A DNA stretch of 60,974 nucleotides from Allochromatium warmingii (lineage in GTDB: Bacteria; Pseudomonadota; Gammaproteobacteria; Chromatiales; Chromatiaceae). A model generated the notes under the pieces. The model did not search any database and was not told the DNA's origin. It saw only the letters and a program-made list of their open reading frames with translations. The stretch lies in the NCBI RefSeq assembly GCF_900107145.1, contig NZ_FNOW01000016.1:1-60974 (forward strand), given 5' to 3'. Made by a program: the position numbers and the translations under genes. Below are positions 28,817 to 36,655 of this stretch, piece after piece (within the stretch, counting starts at the first letter, position 1; each line of letters opens with the position of its first letter).

Positions 28817-28861
28817 TTCAGCTTTTTTCAGCTTCCAGCGATCAGCGTCCAGCCGTCAGCG
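28817..28861. repeat. CAGCTT/CCAGCG short repeat run
   Basis: Between the permease gene and rnhB, units TTTTCAGC, TTTTTTCAGC, TTCCAGC, GATCAGC, GTCCAGC and CGTCAGC follow each other. Same family as at 16014. Confidence 0.6.
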
Positions 28862-28929
28862 AACGGGCGCAGCGGAAATGCTTTAAAATCGCGCCGTTTT
28901 TGTTTTGGTTAATTGAGTGCTGCATTGAT

Positions 28930-29529
28930 ATGTTGCTTGCTTGCGACGAACCCGTTGAACACATTTTGATCGTCGGCGTCGATGAAGCCGGACGCGGCCC
29001 GCTGGCTGGCCCGGTGTGTGCGGCGGCGGTGATTCTCGATCCCGAGCGCCCGATTGCGGGCATCGGCGATTCCAAAACGCTCAGTGCTGGGCGTCGTGAG
29101 CGGTTGGAGACGTTGATTCAAGAACAGGCGCTGGCGTGGGCGGTGGCTTGGGCGAGTGTTGCGGAAATCGATCAGCTCAATATTTTGCAGGCGACGCTGT
29201 TGGCGATGCAGCGGGCGGTTGCGGCGTTGTCGATCCAGCCGACGCGGGCGTTGATTGACGGCAATCAGTGCCCGGCGTTGTCGATTCCGGCGGAGGCGAT
29301 TGTCGGCGGCGATGGCGTGATTCCGGCCATCGGCGCGGCGTCGATTCTCGCCAAAGTCGCCCGCGACCGCCTGATGTGCGAACTCGATGCCGAGTGTCCG
29401 GGCTATGGCTTTGCCCAACACAAGGGCTATCCGACCCGCGCTCATCGCGAGGCGCTCGTCCGACTCGGGCCGAGTCGCTGGCATCGACGCAGTTTCGCGC
29501 CGGTGCGGGCGGTGCTGGGCCATGATTGA
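28930..29529 (+). CDS. rnhB: Ribonuclease HII
   Basis: Removes ribonucleotides and RNA primers from RNA-DNA hybrids. The 199-residue protein begins [28 protein letters not shown], of which VGVDEAGRG holds the first catalytic Asp-Glu pair; IGDSKTLS and the later [17 protein letters not shown] and the HKGYPTRAH segment complete the family pattern. ATG 28930 matches homologues; a longer in-frame start at 28774 would translate a repeat region. The final 8 bp overlap cmoA. Confidence 0.95.
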   Translation: MLLACDEPVEHILIVGVDEAGRGPLAGPVCAAAVILDPERPIAGIGDSKTLSAGRRERLETLIQEQALAWAVAWASVAEIDQLNILQATLLAMQRAVAALSIQPTRALIDGNQCPALSIPAEAIVGGDGVIPAIGAASILAKVARDRLMCELDAECPGYGFAQHKGYPTRAHREALVRLGPSRWHRRSFAPVRAVLGHD

Positions 29530-30241
29530 CGATCTATTTGACCGGGCGAACCGGCCAGTGCGCCCGTTTGAATTTGATGCCGATGTCGCCCGCGTGTTTC
29601 CCGATATGGTGCGCCGTTCGGTGCCGGGCTATGCCGAGTTGGTCGGTCTCAGCGGGCTGATTGCGCGGCGTGTCGCTGGGCCGAGGGCGCGTTGCTACGA
29701 TCTTGGCTGTTCATTGGGGGCGGTGACGCGCACGATTTTGCGTCAAACTGGGCCGGATGTGACGGTAATTGCGGTCGATAATGCGCCAGCGATGATTGCC
29801 GGACTGCGGACGCAATTTGCTGATAGCGATGACGCCGAGCGCGTTGTCACCCAATGCGCAGATATTCAAACTGTCCCTATAGAACAGGCCAGCTTGGTGG
29901 TACTCAATCTGACGCTGCAATTTGTCCCTATTGAATTACGGCTGGAACTGTTACAGCGCATCCGCGCTGGTTTAGTGCCGGGCGGGGCGTTGATTTTGGC
30001 GGAAAAATTTGCCGCACCTGAGGGGCGGGCGGGCGCATGGTTGACGACACTGCATGAGGATTTCAAACGCGCCAACGGCTACAGCGAGTTGGCGATTGCG
30101 CGTAAACGGGCGGCGCTTGAACAGGTGTTGATTCCCGAATCGCTCGCTACCCATGAGCAGCGACTGACTGAGGCCGGTTTTGCCGGCGCAGTGCGCTGGT
30201 TTCAAAGTCTGAATTTTGTCGCTTGGTTAGCATGGATTTAA
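29522..30241 (+). CDS. cmoA: Carboxy-S-adenosyl-L-methionine synthase
   Basis: CmoA makes carboxy-SAM from SAM and prephenate for tRNA wobble uridine modification. The 239-residue protein starts [19 protein letters not shown], has the SAM-binding motif [11 protein letters not shown] and the conserved [11 protein letters not shown] stretch, and ends [10 protein letters not shown]. It overlaps rnhB by 8 bp and cmoB by 10 bp, so cmoA and cmoB are translationally coupled, as expected for enzymes acting in succession. Confidence 0.95.
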   Translation: MIDDLFDRANRPVRPFEFDADVARVFPDMVRRSVPGYAELVGLSGLIARRVAGPRARCYDLGCSLGAVTRTILRQTGPDVTVIAVDNAPAMIAGLRTQFADSDDAERVVTQCADIQTVPIEQASLVVLNLTLQFVPIELRLELLQRIRAGLVPGGALILAEKFAAPEGRAGAWLTTLHEDFKRANGYSELAIARKRAALEQVLIPESLATHEQRLTEAGFAGAVRWFQSLNFVAWLAWI

Positions 30242-31218
30242 CGGATTTAACGCTATTTCAGCCATTTTTTGCGCAGCTCGCGCACACCACACTCGCGCCC
30301 TGGGTTGAGCCGTTAGCGGTCGCCGTGCGCGAGCGGCTCGCGGCGCGAACACATGGCGATCTCATGCGCTGGGAAGCAGCCTTAGCGGCGCTGCCGGATT
30401 TACCGCCAGGGCGTGTGGTGCTCGATCAAGCCGCCGTTGGTTTGCAGTCCGATCAAGTGCTTGCGCCCGCAATCGCCACCCATCTGCGGGCGACCTTGAT
30501 GCAGCTACACCCGTGGCGCAAGGGGCCGTTTTGTTTCCACGATCTACACCTTGATGCCGAATGGCGCTCGGATTGGAAATGGGCGCGGCTGGCGGATGCC
30601 ATTGATTCGCTAACTGGGCGCGTGGTGCTCGATGTCGGCTGTGGCAACGGCTATTACGCTTGGCGGATGCGCGGCGCGGGGGCGCGGCTGGTCATGGGCA
30701 TCGACCCGACGCAATTATTTGTGTGTCAATTTCGCGCCATTCAGCACTATGTGCAGTGCCCGGAAGTCACCGTGCTACCGCTAGGCATCGAAGATCTGCC
30801 ACCTAGTTTGAGCGGTTTTGATACCGTGTTTTCAATGGGGGTCTTGTCGCATCGCCGCTCGCCGCTCGATCATCTGGCCGAATTACGCACACTGCTGCGC
30901 CCGGGCGGTCAACTGGTGCTGGAAACGCTGGCGCTCGATTGCGCCGAGCAACAGGTGCTGGTGCCGCCGGATCGCTATGCACAGATGCGCAATATCTGGT
31001 TTATTCCGAGTGTCGCGGCACTGGTGGTTTGGATGAAACGACTGGGTTTTCAACAGGTTAGCGTCGTCGATGTCACGCGCACCACGATTGCCGAACAACG
31101 CGCAACCGACTGGATGCACTTTCAATCATTGCCGGATCATCTTAATCCAGCCGATCCGAGCCGCACCATTGAAGGCCATCCCGCGCCGCTGCGAGCGGTG
31201 GTGATCGGGCGGGCGTGA
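30232..31218 (+). CDS. cmoB: tRNA U34 carboxymethyltransferase
   Basis: CmoB transfers the carboxymethyl group of carboxy-SAM to 5-hydroxyuridine at tRNA position 34, giving cmo5U. The 328-residue length, the HPWRKGPF and WRSDWKWARL segments, SAM motif VLDVGCGNGYYAWRM and the GIDPTQLFVCQFRAIQHY stretch are diagnostic. The ATG at 30232 overlaps the cmoA stop; a frame start nine bases earlier is less likely. Confidence 0.96.
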   Translation: MDLTDLTLFQPFFAQLAHTTLAPWVEPLAVAVRERLAARTHGDLMRWEAALAALPDLPPGRVVLDQAAVGLQSDQVLAPAIATHLRATLMQLHPWRKGPFCFHDLHLDAEWRSDWKWARLADAIDSLTGRVVLDVGCGNGYYAWRMRGAGARLVMGIDPTQLFVCQFRAIQHYVQCPEVTVLPLGIEDLPPSLSGFDTVFSMGVLSHRRSPLDHLAELRTLLRPGGQLVLETLALDCAEQQVLVPPDRYAQMRNIWFIPSVAALVVWMKRLGFQQVSVVDVTRTTIAEQRATDWMHFQSLPDHLNPADPSRTIEGHPAPLRAVVIGRA

Positions 31219-31336
31219 GCGCGGCGCACAGCGACGGATCGTATCCGCGCCTATCCGCTATACTCCAATCCAGCCCAATCTAGGGTTCAATCCTTCGCTT
31301 AAATTCGGTGCATTGAGTGTCTTTCAACAACCGCAC

Positions 31337-32242
31337 ATGAACACTCCTGAATTAAAAGTCCAGATTCAACGTCCAAATGCTCATTGGCGCGAGCGTCTTT
31401 ATCGCTATTTCGTGCTGGTGCGTTTAAATCGCCCGATTGGTATTTTTTTGCTGATGTGGCCAGCACTCTGGGCACTCTGGCTTGCCGGTGCGGGACAGCC
31501 GCCCTGGTCAATTGTGTTGATTTTTGTGCTCGGCGTAGTGCTGATGCGCTCGGCTGGTTGCGCAATTAACGATTTCGCTGATCGTGGCTTTGATGGCCAG
31601 GTTGCCCGCACTAATCAACGACCATTAGCCACTGGCGAAGTCTCAGCACGCGAAGCGATTGGCGTGTTTTTAGTCTTAAGCTTGATCGCTTTTGTGCTGG
31701 TGCTGCAATTAAATTGGCAAACAGTAGCATTGAGCGTCATTGCGCTGGCGCTGACTTGGATTTATCCCTTTATGAAACGCTTTACCCATGTCCCGCAATT
31801 ATTTCTCGGTGCGGCATTTGGTTGGGCGATTCCAATGGCATTTACGGCCGTGACTGGTGCTATTCCGTTTTATGCTTGGGTGTTGTTTAGTGCAACCCTG
31901 ATTTGGGCACTGATTTACGACACACAGTATGCAATGGTTGATCGGGAAGATGATCTCAAAATCGGCATCAAATCAACCGCGATTTTATTTGGGCGCTGGG
32001 ATCGACTGACAATCGGACTGTTACAGATAGTGATGCTGGCGCTCTTACTCTGGATCGGTGAAATCACTGAGCGCGGGCTAGTCTATCAATTCGGCTTACT
32101 AGCCGCCGCTGGATTTGCACTGTATCAGCAATATTTAATTCGCCAGCGCATACCAAAGCTGTGTTTTCAGGCGTTTCTCAATAACAATTATTTCGGCATG
32201 GCGATTTTCGTCGGATTGATTGGCGATTATGCGCTGAGTTAA
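31337..32242 (+). CDS. ubiA: 4-hydroxybenzoate polyprenyltransferase
   Basis: Inner-membrane enzyme attaching the polyprenyl tail to 4-hydroxybenzoate in ubiquinone synthesis. The 301-residue protein has about eight membrane helices and both Asp-rich diphosphate/Mg motifs: NDFADRGFDGQVART with RPLATG, and YDTQYAMVDREDDLKIGIKS. ATG 31337 (MNTPELKVQ) is chosen; a TTG start at 31313 is possible. It is separated by 118 bp from cmoB and does not sit beside ubiC. With UbiT it covers both ends of quinone synthesis in this window. Confidence 0.95.
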   Translation: MNTPELKVQIQRPNAHWRERLYRYFVLVRLNRPIGIFLLMWPALWALWLAGAGQPPWSIVLIFVLGVVLMRSAGCAINDFADRGFDGQVARTNQRPLATGEVSAREAIGVFLVLSLIAFVLVLQLNWQTVALSVIALALTWIYPFMKRFTHVPQLFLGAAFGWAIPMAFTAVTGAIPFYAWVLFSATLIWALIYDTQYAMVDREDDLKIGIKSTAILFGRWDRLTIGLLQIVMLALLLWIGEITERGLVYQFGLLAAAGFALYQQYLIRQRIPKLCFQAFLNNNYFGMAIFVGLIGDYALS

Positions 32243-32301
32243 AGGCGGCATGAATCATTACCCGAAGCATTCGCAGCGGTACAACAGGCGGTAAAATAGT
32301 G

Positions 32302-33312
32302 ATGAATTGGAAATTTTGGCAACAACGCCGTGACACCATGCCAGCGCCCGGTCAACCCGATTGGGAACGTGCGCTGATTAATCGGCTTGCGGCTGAGTAT
32401 TTAAATGATCAGCGTAAGCGCCGCCGCTGGGCGAATGCGTTTAAGCTGCTTATCGCGCTGTATTTGATTGGCATATTGATTGCTGCGCATACGCAAGAGC
32501 TAACTGATGCGGTTAAGGTTGGCGAGGATCATACCGCGCTAATTGAGATTAAGGGTGTCATTGCATCAGATAGCGAAGCCAGCGCCGACCGCGTGATTAC
32601 GGCATTACGCGCCGCATTTGAAGCAAAACATGTCAAGGGCATTATTCTGCGAATCAATAGTCCGGGCGGGAGTCCAGTGCAGGCGGGTTATATCAATGAC
32701 GAAATTAAACGGCTCAAAGATAAATATCAGCAAGAGCATGACGGCAAAGTCATGCCAGTGTATGCAGTAGCCGTTGATTTATGCGCATCAGGTGGATATT
32801 ACATCGCCGTCGGTGCTGATGCGCTCTATGTCGATAAAGCCAGTTTAGTTGGTTCAATCGGCGTGCGCATTGACAGCTTTGGTTTTCAAAAAGCACTTGA
32901 AGAACTTGGTATTGAACGGCGCTTGCTGACAGCGGGAACGAATAAAGGTATTCTCGATCCATTCTCGCCGCTCGCTGAATCACAGCGGGTGTTTATTCAA
33001 AGCGTTCTTGATCGACTGCATACGCAGTTTATTGATGAAGTTAAACAGGGGCGCGGCGATAAACTCAAGGGCGGTGATGAGCTGTTTAGCGGATTATTTT
33101 GGAGCGGTCAGCAAGCGGTTGAACTGGGTTTAGCTGATGGGCTAGGTAGTTCAAGTCAGGTGGCGCGTGAGCAGATCGGTGCTGAAAAACTGGTCGAATA
33201 TACCGAAAAACCCGATTTACTCGATGCTATTGCCAAGCGATTCGGCGCGTTGGTAAGCCTCGGATTGCTGGAAGGGCTGGGCATGACAACCGGATTCAAT
33301 CTGCCGCATTAG
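32302..33312 (+). CDS. sppA: Signal peptide peptidase SppA, short (36K) type
   Basis: Membrane-anchored S49 serine peptidase that degrades cleaved signal peptides. The 336-residue protein has an N-terminal positive stretch and one membrane helix (about residues 46-63), then the S49 fold: RINSPGGSPVQAG, the nucleophile Ser163 in LCASGGYYIA, and Lys215 in TAGTNKGILDPF, exactly 52 residues later as in short SppA enzymes. GTG 32299 directly precedes the ATG at 32302. Single-domain, unlike the double-length E. coli SppA. Confidence 0.93.
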   Translation: MNWKFWQQRRDTMPAPGQPDWERALINRLAAEYLNDQRKRRRWANAFKLLIALYLIGILIAAHTQELTDAVKVGEDHTALIEIKGVIASDSEASADRVITALRAAFEAKHVKGIILRINSPGGSPVQAGYINDEIKRLKDKYQQEHDGKVMPVYAVAVDLCASGGYYIAVGADALYVDKASLVGSIGVRIDSFGFQKALEELGIERRLLTAGTNKGILDPFSPLAESQRVFIQSVLDRLHTQFIDEVKQGRGDKLKGGDELFSGLFWSGQQAVELGLADGLGSSSQVAREQIGAEKLVEYTEKPDLLDAIAKRFGALVSLGLLEGLGMTTGFNLPH

Positions 33313-33358
33313 TCTGTCACATTCAGCCCACAATTCATTATACTGACGGCTATGGCGC

Positions 33359-33964
33359 TTATTGCGTCAGCGCCGTTTGAATCGCCTCTAAATCCAATTG
33401 CTTAAAATAATCTTCAATCGGTTGGCTGTCGGTGAGCCGACGGCCTTTACCTTGAATGACTAAGCGATTGCCGACCATCAGCGAGAGTTCATATTCTTGA
33501 CTATCAGCGGCGTGTTCTAACATGCCGCGATAGCCTTTGAATGAATACATCTGGGTTTCGGGATTATTCTGCATGACGAATGGCATCGCCATCGCCATCG
33601 TCAGCATTGGAATCAATGGCGAATCAGCCATTAAACTCAGCGTCACTTCTGCACCATCGGCACGTTCATAGCGTCGGCTTAAGGTGGTGCCAGTAATCAT
33701 TGCCGCCATGCCGCCAGCTTGCGATTCGGGTTTATCTGCTGTCCAGCCGGTCAGCGGTTCAGGCAACAGCTTGACTAAATTCGCAGCCATCTGTTCCTGA
33801 ATTTTGGATACAGCAAAATTCAGCGTTTCAATTGCCGTGCGCAATTCACCAGCTTCATAAGCTTTACGCGCAGCGGCGATTTCGTCACTGATTGCATCAG
33901 CGTGCAGCGAACCAGCGAAACAGAGGCTGATAGCCAGTGCGGGAATATGAATAAATTTCAGCAT
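33359..33964 (-). CDS. Secreted protein of unknown function
   Basis: A 201-residue protein with a clear signal peptide (MLKFIHIPALAISLCFAGSL, cleavage likely after LHA). The mature part starts with a helical segment rich in Ala/Glu (EIAAARKAYEAGELRTAIET), then a beta-rich domain with LLPEPLTGWTADKP, GTTLSRRYERADGAEVTLSL and a hydrophobic Met-rich patch (PMLTMAMAMPFVMQ). No catalytic motif seen. It converges on sppA and precedes the IS element. Probably periplasmic; no function proposed. Confidence 0.75.
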   Translation of the reverse strand: MLKFIHIPALAISLCFAGSLHADAISDEIAAARKAYEAGELRTAIETLNFAVSKIQEQMAANLVKLLPEPLTGWTADKPESQAGGMAAMITGTTLSRRYERADGAEVTLSLMADSPLIPMLTMAMAMPFVMQNNPETQMYSFKGYRGMLEHAADSQEYELSLMVGNRLVIQGKGRRLTDSQPIEDYFKQLDLEAIQTALTQ

Positions 33965-34010
33965 TTTAAATGGTCTGTTTAGTTAGGTGGATGGGTGGGT
34001 GAGAAAATGC

Positions 34011-34036
34011 GGCTGGATGCTGATAGCTGGCAGCTT
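34011..34036. repeat. GCTGGATGCTGATAGCTGG repeat run
   Basis: Inverse-orientation copy of the CAGC-unit repeat family, just downstream of the native stop of the interrupted DUF294 gene. Confidence 0.5.
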
Positions 34037-34041
34037 CACAG

Positions 34042-34131
34042 TCAAAGCTTAAATTCCTGTCGGATTCGCGCTTGAATTTTCCGCGCTTGCTTAAAGGCTT
34101 CTTTGAGCATCAGCCGATGTAATTCATTTAA
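34042..34131 (-). pseudogene. Detached native 3' end of the CBS/DUF294 gene
   Basis: On the minus strand this stretch reads on in frame from the interrupted gene at 34760-36160 once the IS200 element is removed: it supplies a 28-residue helical, basic tail (from NELHRLMLKE to RQEFKL) ending in TGA at 34042-34044. The TTTAA at the junction (34127-34131) also occurs at the right end of the element (34794-34798), so excision there restores the frame exactly. It has no start of its own and should be untranslated. Confidence 0.85.
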
Positions 34132-34146
34132 TCACAACGTAGAAAT

Positions 34147-34165
34147 CCACGCCCTCAGGGCGTGG
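34147..34165 (+). repeat. IS200 left-end hairpin
   Basis: Perfect stem CCACGCCC-TCA-GGGCGTGG, 15 bp inside the left boundary. Subterminal hairpins like this are what Y1 transposases recognise as single strands. A second dyad GTTCAAC-N10-GTTGAAC follows at 34171-34194. Confidence 0.8.
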
Positions 34166-34206
34166 TCAGAGTTCAACGGCTTTGCCAGTTGAACGGCTCA
34201 TTTGGT

Positions 34207-34245
34207 ACTCCTGTGTCGTTGTCCCCACAACGCCCAAACAGGAGT
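34207..34245 (+). promoter_or_regulatory. Stem sequestering the tnpA ribosome-binding site
   Basis: ACTCCTG (34207-34213) pairs with CAGGAGT (34239-34245), which contains the Shine-Dalgarno GGAG of tnpA; inside lies a second stem CGTTGT-CCCC-ACAACG (34217-34232). IS200 elements are known to hold down transposase translation with such a leader hairpin. Confidence 0.8.
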
Positions 34246-34251
34246 CACCTA

Positions 34252-34686
34252 ATGAGCCGATTCAAGAAGTTATCACATGCCATTTGGCACTGTCAGTACC
34301 ATATTGTCTGGGTGCCGAAGTATCGTTTCCGCATTCTGACGGGGCGCGTCGCCGAGGAAGTCGCCCGCTGCATCCGGACGTTCTCCGAGCAGCAGAAAGC
34401 GGAAGTCATTGAGTTGAACGTTCAAATTGACCATGTGCATCTGTTGGTCATGGTGCCACCCAAGGTGGCGATTTCGGACTTTGTTGGGACCGTCAAAGGG
34501 CGCACAGCGATTCGGGTCTTCAACAAATTCCGTGAACTCAAGCAAAAACCCTATCGGGGCAACCACTTCTGGGCGCGCGGTTACTGCGTTGATACCGTGG
34601 GCCTGGACGCGGAGAAGATACGCGCGTATGTGCTGTATCAGGAGCGTCGCGAGAAACGGGCTGAACAGCTCAAGCTAGACGTCTAA
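34252..34686 (+). CDS. tnpA: IS200-type Y1 transposase TnpA
   Basis: A 144-residue HUH single-strand transposase. The metal-binding pair is H61-V-H63 (IDHVHLLV) and the catalytic tyrosine is Y126 in RAYVLYQ, with Gln130 four residues on; FWARGYCVDTVG is the usual preceding segment. The ATG at 34252 lies 7 bases after GGAG, which is enclosed in a leader hairpin; an in-frame start at 34162 would lie within the left end. The gene is intact, so the element may still be mobile. Confidence 0.95.
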   Translation: MSRFKKLSHAIWHCQYHIVWVPKYRFRILTGRVAEEVARCIRTFSEQQKAEVIELNVQIDHVHLLVMVPPKVAISDFVGTVKGRTAIRVFNKFRELKQKPYRGNHFWARGYCVDTVGLDAEKIRAYVLYQERREKRAEQLKLDV

Positions 34687-34714
34687 CAGTCCACCAATCA
34701 ATGTGGGGGCAACA

Positions 34715-34763
34715 GCCTTGCCTCCTCAGGGGGCAAGGCAATTTAGCCCCTTTTAGGGGCTAA
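34715..34763 (+). terminator. Two stem-loops after tnpA
   Basis: GCCTTGCC-N9-GGCAAGGC (34715-34739) is followed by TTAGCCCCT-TTT-AGGGGCTAA (34743-34763). Either could end tnpA transcription or block entry of outside transcription into the element; neither has a long T run. Confidence 0.5.
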
Positions 34764-36160
34764 CTCAATTCCACCCGCTCTGCGGGTGGATTCTTTAATT
34801 GTTCGGGATCAACGCGATTGACAGCATCACGATCTGGGTTTTGAAGCTGCTGGGCAATGCGAAAGCCTTGAATGAGATGAAAAGATTCAATCTCGGCGGC
34901 AAGCTCTTCAGCTTGACGCTGCCGCGCTTGCCCCACTGCCCGCAGGCGCTCGGCGGTATTGGTTGCCCACACACCTTCTGCCAGCGCCCATAAACGCGCC
35001 GCATCCATAAAAAAGCGTGCGCCCTGTAATTTTAAATCGAGCGTGTGCGGATAATCGCGGTTGCGGTCGAAGCTGAATTGACCAGCCCAACCAAGCGGTG
35101 GGCTGATTTCCAAACTTTGGGCGGCGAGTGCGTGCAAAAAACGCGGATGTTTTGGGGCTTCACGTACAAGCCAAGCGCGTAACTGATCGACCGGCTCTTG
35201 ATTACCATAGAGCGGACGAAAATCACAAAAAATCGTGCTCCGTAAAACGGCTTCGGGATCGGGGATCTGTAACCAATCCATAAAACGCTGCCGCCATTCT
35301 GCCGCGCTTAAACAGCATTCAGGATTGCTGGCCATTATTTCGCCGCGACACTGCTCAAAACCGCATTGATGCAGCGCCTCATTGACTGCCTGTGCAAAGG
35401 GGATAAAACACTCACGGAGCGATTGGGTATTCACGGCATTGGGCGGTACGAATAGTAGCCCATTATCTTGATCGGTGGCAAAGGTTTGCTCTAAGCGACC
35501 TTCTGAGCCGAATACCATCCAGCACCAGGGTACGGCGGGCAAATCAAATTCATCCTCGATCAATTCAATGATGCGCATGACAATTAAATCATTGAGACCC
35601 GACATCCATTGACACAATGATTCAGCGCCCATTCCCGCACGAAATAATTCCGCGCCGCGCCGCCGCACCGCATCAACGGCCAACATCATCGCCCGCAGAT
35701 CGCGGGCGCGGCTGATGCTGGCAATCAACGCCTCGGCGCCGCCCGCTTTCAGTCCCAATAGATCGGCCTGTGTAACCAGACCAAACAGGCGGCCATCGGT
35801 TTCGGTGAGAATCAGATGCCGAGCACCGCGCTTGGCCATTGTGACTTTGGCACGATGCGCCGACGCATCGGCGGTGAGCGTCAAGGGTGCGCCGAGCATG
35901 TGATTGGCGATGGGATCATCGAGATCGGCGTGCTCGAAGCTGACTACATGCAGCATATCGCGCAGCGTGACCAAGCCGAGCGGCAAGCCGCTGGCGCTGT
36001 CGGCGATCACGGCGGCGTCTTCTTCGTCCTGACTGAAGCGGTAGAGCACCTCGCGCACCGGCGTCGCCGGCGTGACGACGAGCGGTTCGTGCCGAGCTAG
36101 AGTGCGCAGTGGGGCGGGTTCGGTTCCGCTATCGGCGATGGTCACATCACGCAGTTCCAT
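34760..36160 (-). CDS. CBS-domain/DUF294 nucleotidyltransferase-like protein with IS-derived C-terminus
   Basis: A 466-residue signalling protein. Two CBS domains (about residues 25-140) are followed by a GlnD-like nucleotidyltransferase domain with GSEGRLEQ (218-225) and D230-Q-D232, then a helical DUF294 C-terminal domain. The family sits beside SSF-type kinases and acetate permeases. The native protein would have about 483 residues. An IS200 insertion replaces its last 28 residues with 11 element-encoded ones (KNPPAERVELS), and the present TAG stop lies inside the element. The nucleotidyltransferase site is untouched, so a shortened but folded protein is possible. Confidence 0.9.
   Translation of the reverse strand: MELRDVTIADSGTEPAPLRTLARHEPLVVTPATPVREVLYRFSQDEEDAAVIADSASGLPLGLVTLRDMLHVVSFEHADLDDPIANHMLGAPLTLTADASAHRAKVTMAKRGARHLILTETDGRLFGLVTQADLLGLKAGGAEALIASISRARDLRAMMLAVDAVRRRGAELFRAGMGAESLCQWMSGLNDLIVMRIIELIEDEFDLPAVPWCWMVFGSEGRLEQTFATDQDNGLLFVPPNAVNTQSLRECFIPFAQAVNEALHQCGFEQCRGEIMASNPECCLSAAEWRQRFMDWLQIPDPEAVLRSTIFCDFRPLYGNQEPVDQLRAWLVREAPKHPRFLHALAAQSLEISPPLGWAGQFSFDRNRDYPHTLDLKLQGARFFMDAARLWALAEGVWATNTAERLRAVGQARQRQAEELAAEIESFHLIQGFRIAQQLQNPDRDAVNRVDPEQLKNPPAERVELS
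34770..34790 (+). repeat. IS200 right-end hairpin
   Basis: Perfect stem TCCACCCGC-TCT-GCGGGTGGA, 8 bp inside the right boundary; the loop and stem base resemble the left-end hairpin (CCAC...GTGG). It also encodes residues of the truncated neighbour gene on the minus strand. Confidence 0.8.
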
Positions 36161-36220
36161 TGGTCAGCGCCTCGTGTGCGTGCAGGTCGTGCTTGGAGAA
36201 TGATTGAGTATGCGTGATTG

Positions 36221-36260
36221 AGCTGGAAGCTGGTTGCTAATAGCTGGACGCTAACAGCTA
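36221..36260. repeat. AGCTGG/GCTGGAAGCTGG repeat run
   Basis: Units AGCTGGAAGCTGG, TTGCTAATAGCTGG and ACGCTAACAGC fill the gap between the response regulator and the DUF294 gene; the regulator's TAG stop (36258-36260) is in its edge. Confidence 0.55.
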
Positions 36261-36638
36261 ATTTAAATCTTCCAACACCAGTAATTCTTTGACTTTATCG
36301 ACTAATTCGCGGGTCGAAAATGGTTTGGGCATATATGCATTCGCGCCCAATGTCAGCCCTTTTTCACGTTCAGCTTCACGGCCTTTAGCGGTCAGCATTA
36401 ATACGCGGGTTTGCGCTAATTCCGCATCAGCGCGAATGGCCGCTAAGACCGAAAATCCGTCGAGCTTGGGCATCATGACATCGAGCACGACTAAATCGGG
36501 CCGCTGCGCACGCACGGCGAGCAATCCGGCCTCGCCATCGCGGGCGACATGGACTTCATGGCCCTCGCGCATCATTAAAAATTCCAGTGAGATGACGATA
36601 TTGGGTTCGTCGTCAACGATTAGGATGCGCTTGCTCAT
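36258..36638 (-). CDS. Receiver-only response regulator
   Basis: A 126-residue CheY-like receiver with no output domain. Phosphoacceptor D53 (VVLDVMMPK), acidic pair near D9-D10 (IVDDEP), T83 (MLTAK) and K105 (YMPKPF) are all present. It follows the SSF-type sensor kinase by 17 bp on the same strand and is its likely partner. With no DNA-binding domain, it should act through protein contacts; the next gene, a CBS/DUF294 protein, is a candidate target by position only. Confidence 0.93.
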   Translation of the reverse strand: MSKRILIVDDEPNIVISLEFLMMREGHEVHVARDGEAGLLAVRAQRPDLVVLDVMMPKLDGFSVLAAIRADAELAQTRVLMLTAKGREAEREKGLTLGANAYMPKPFSTRELVDKVKELLVLEDLN

Positions 36639-36655
36639 GGGTCAGTGCCTGAAGC

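Larger units (their letters stand above)
34132..34798 (+). mobile_element. IS200-type insertion sequence (about 667 bp)
   Basis: Single-gene element without terminal inverted repeats: a left-end hairpin, tnpA, and a right-end hairpin. Boundaries follow from the reading frame it interrupts: joining base 34131 to 34799 rebuilds the DUF294 coding sequence, and TTTAA precedes the left end and ends the right end, as in IS200/IS605 elements that insert 3' of a short fixed target. Ends may shift by one base because of the flanking T. No target duplication, as expected. No tnpB partner. Confidence 0.9.

Noticed and set aside
34132-34798. IS605-type element with tnpB/RNA-guided nuclease
   Set aside because: Only tnpA is present, and the DNA downstream of it is short hairpin sequence, not a TnpB gene or guide-RNA scaffold.
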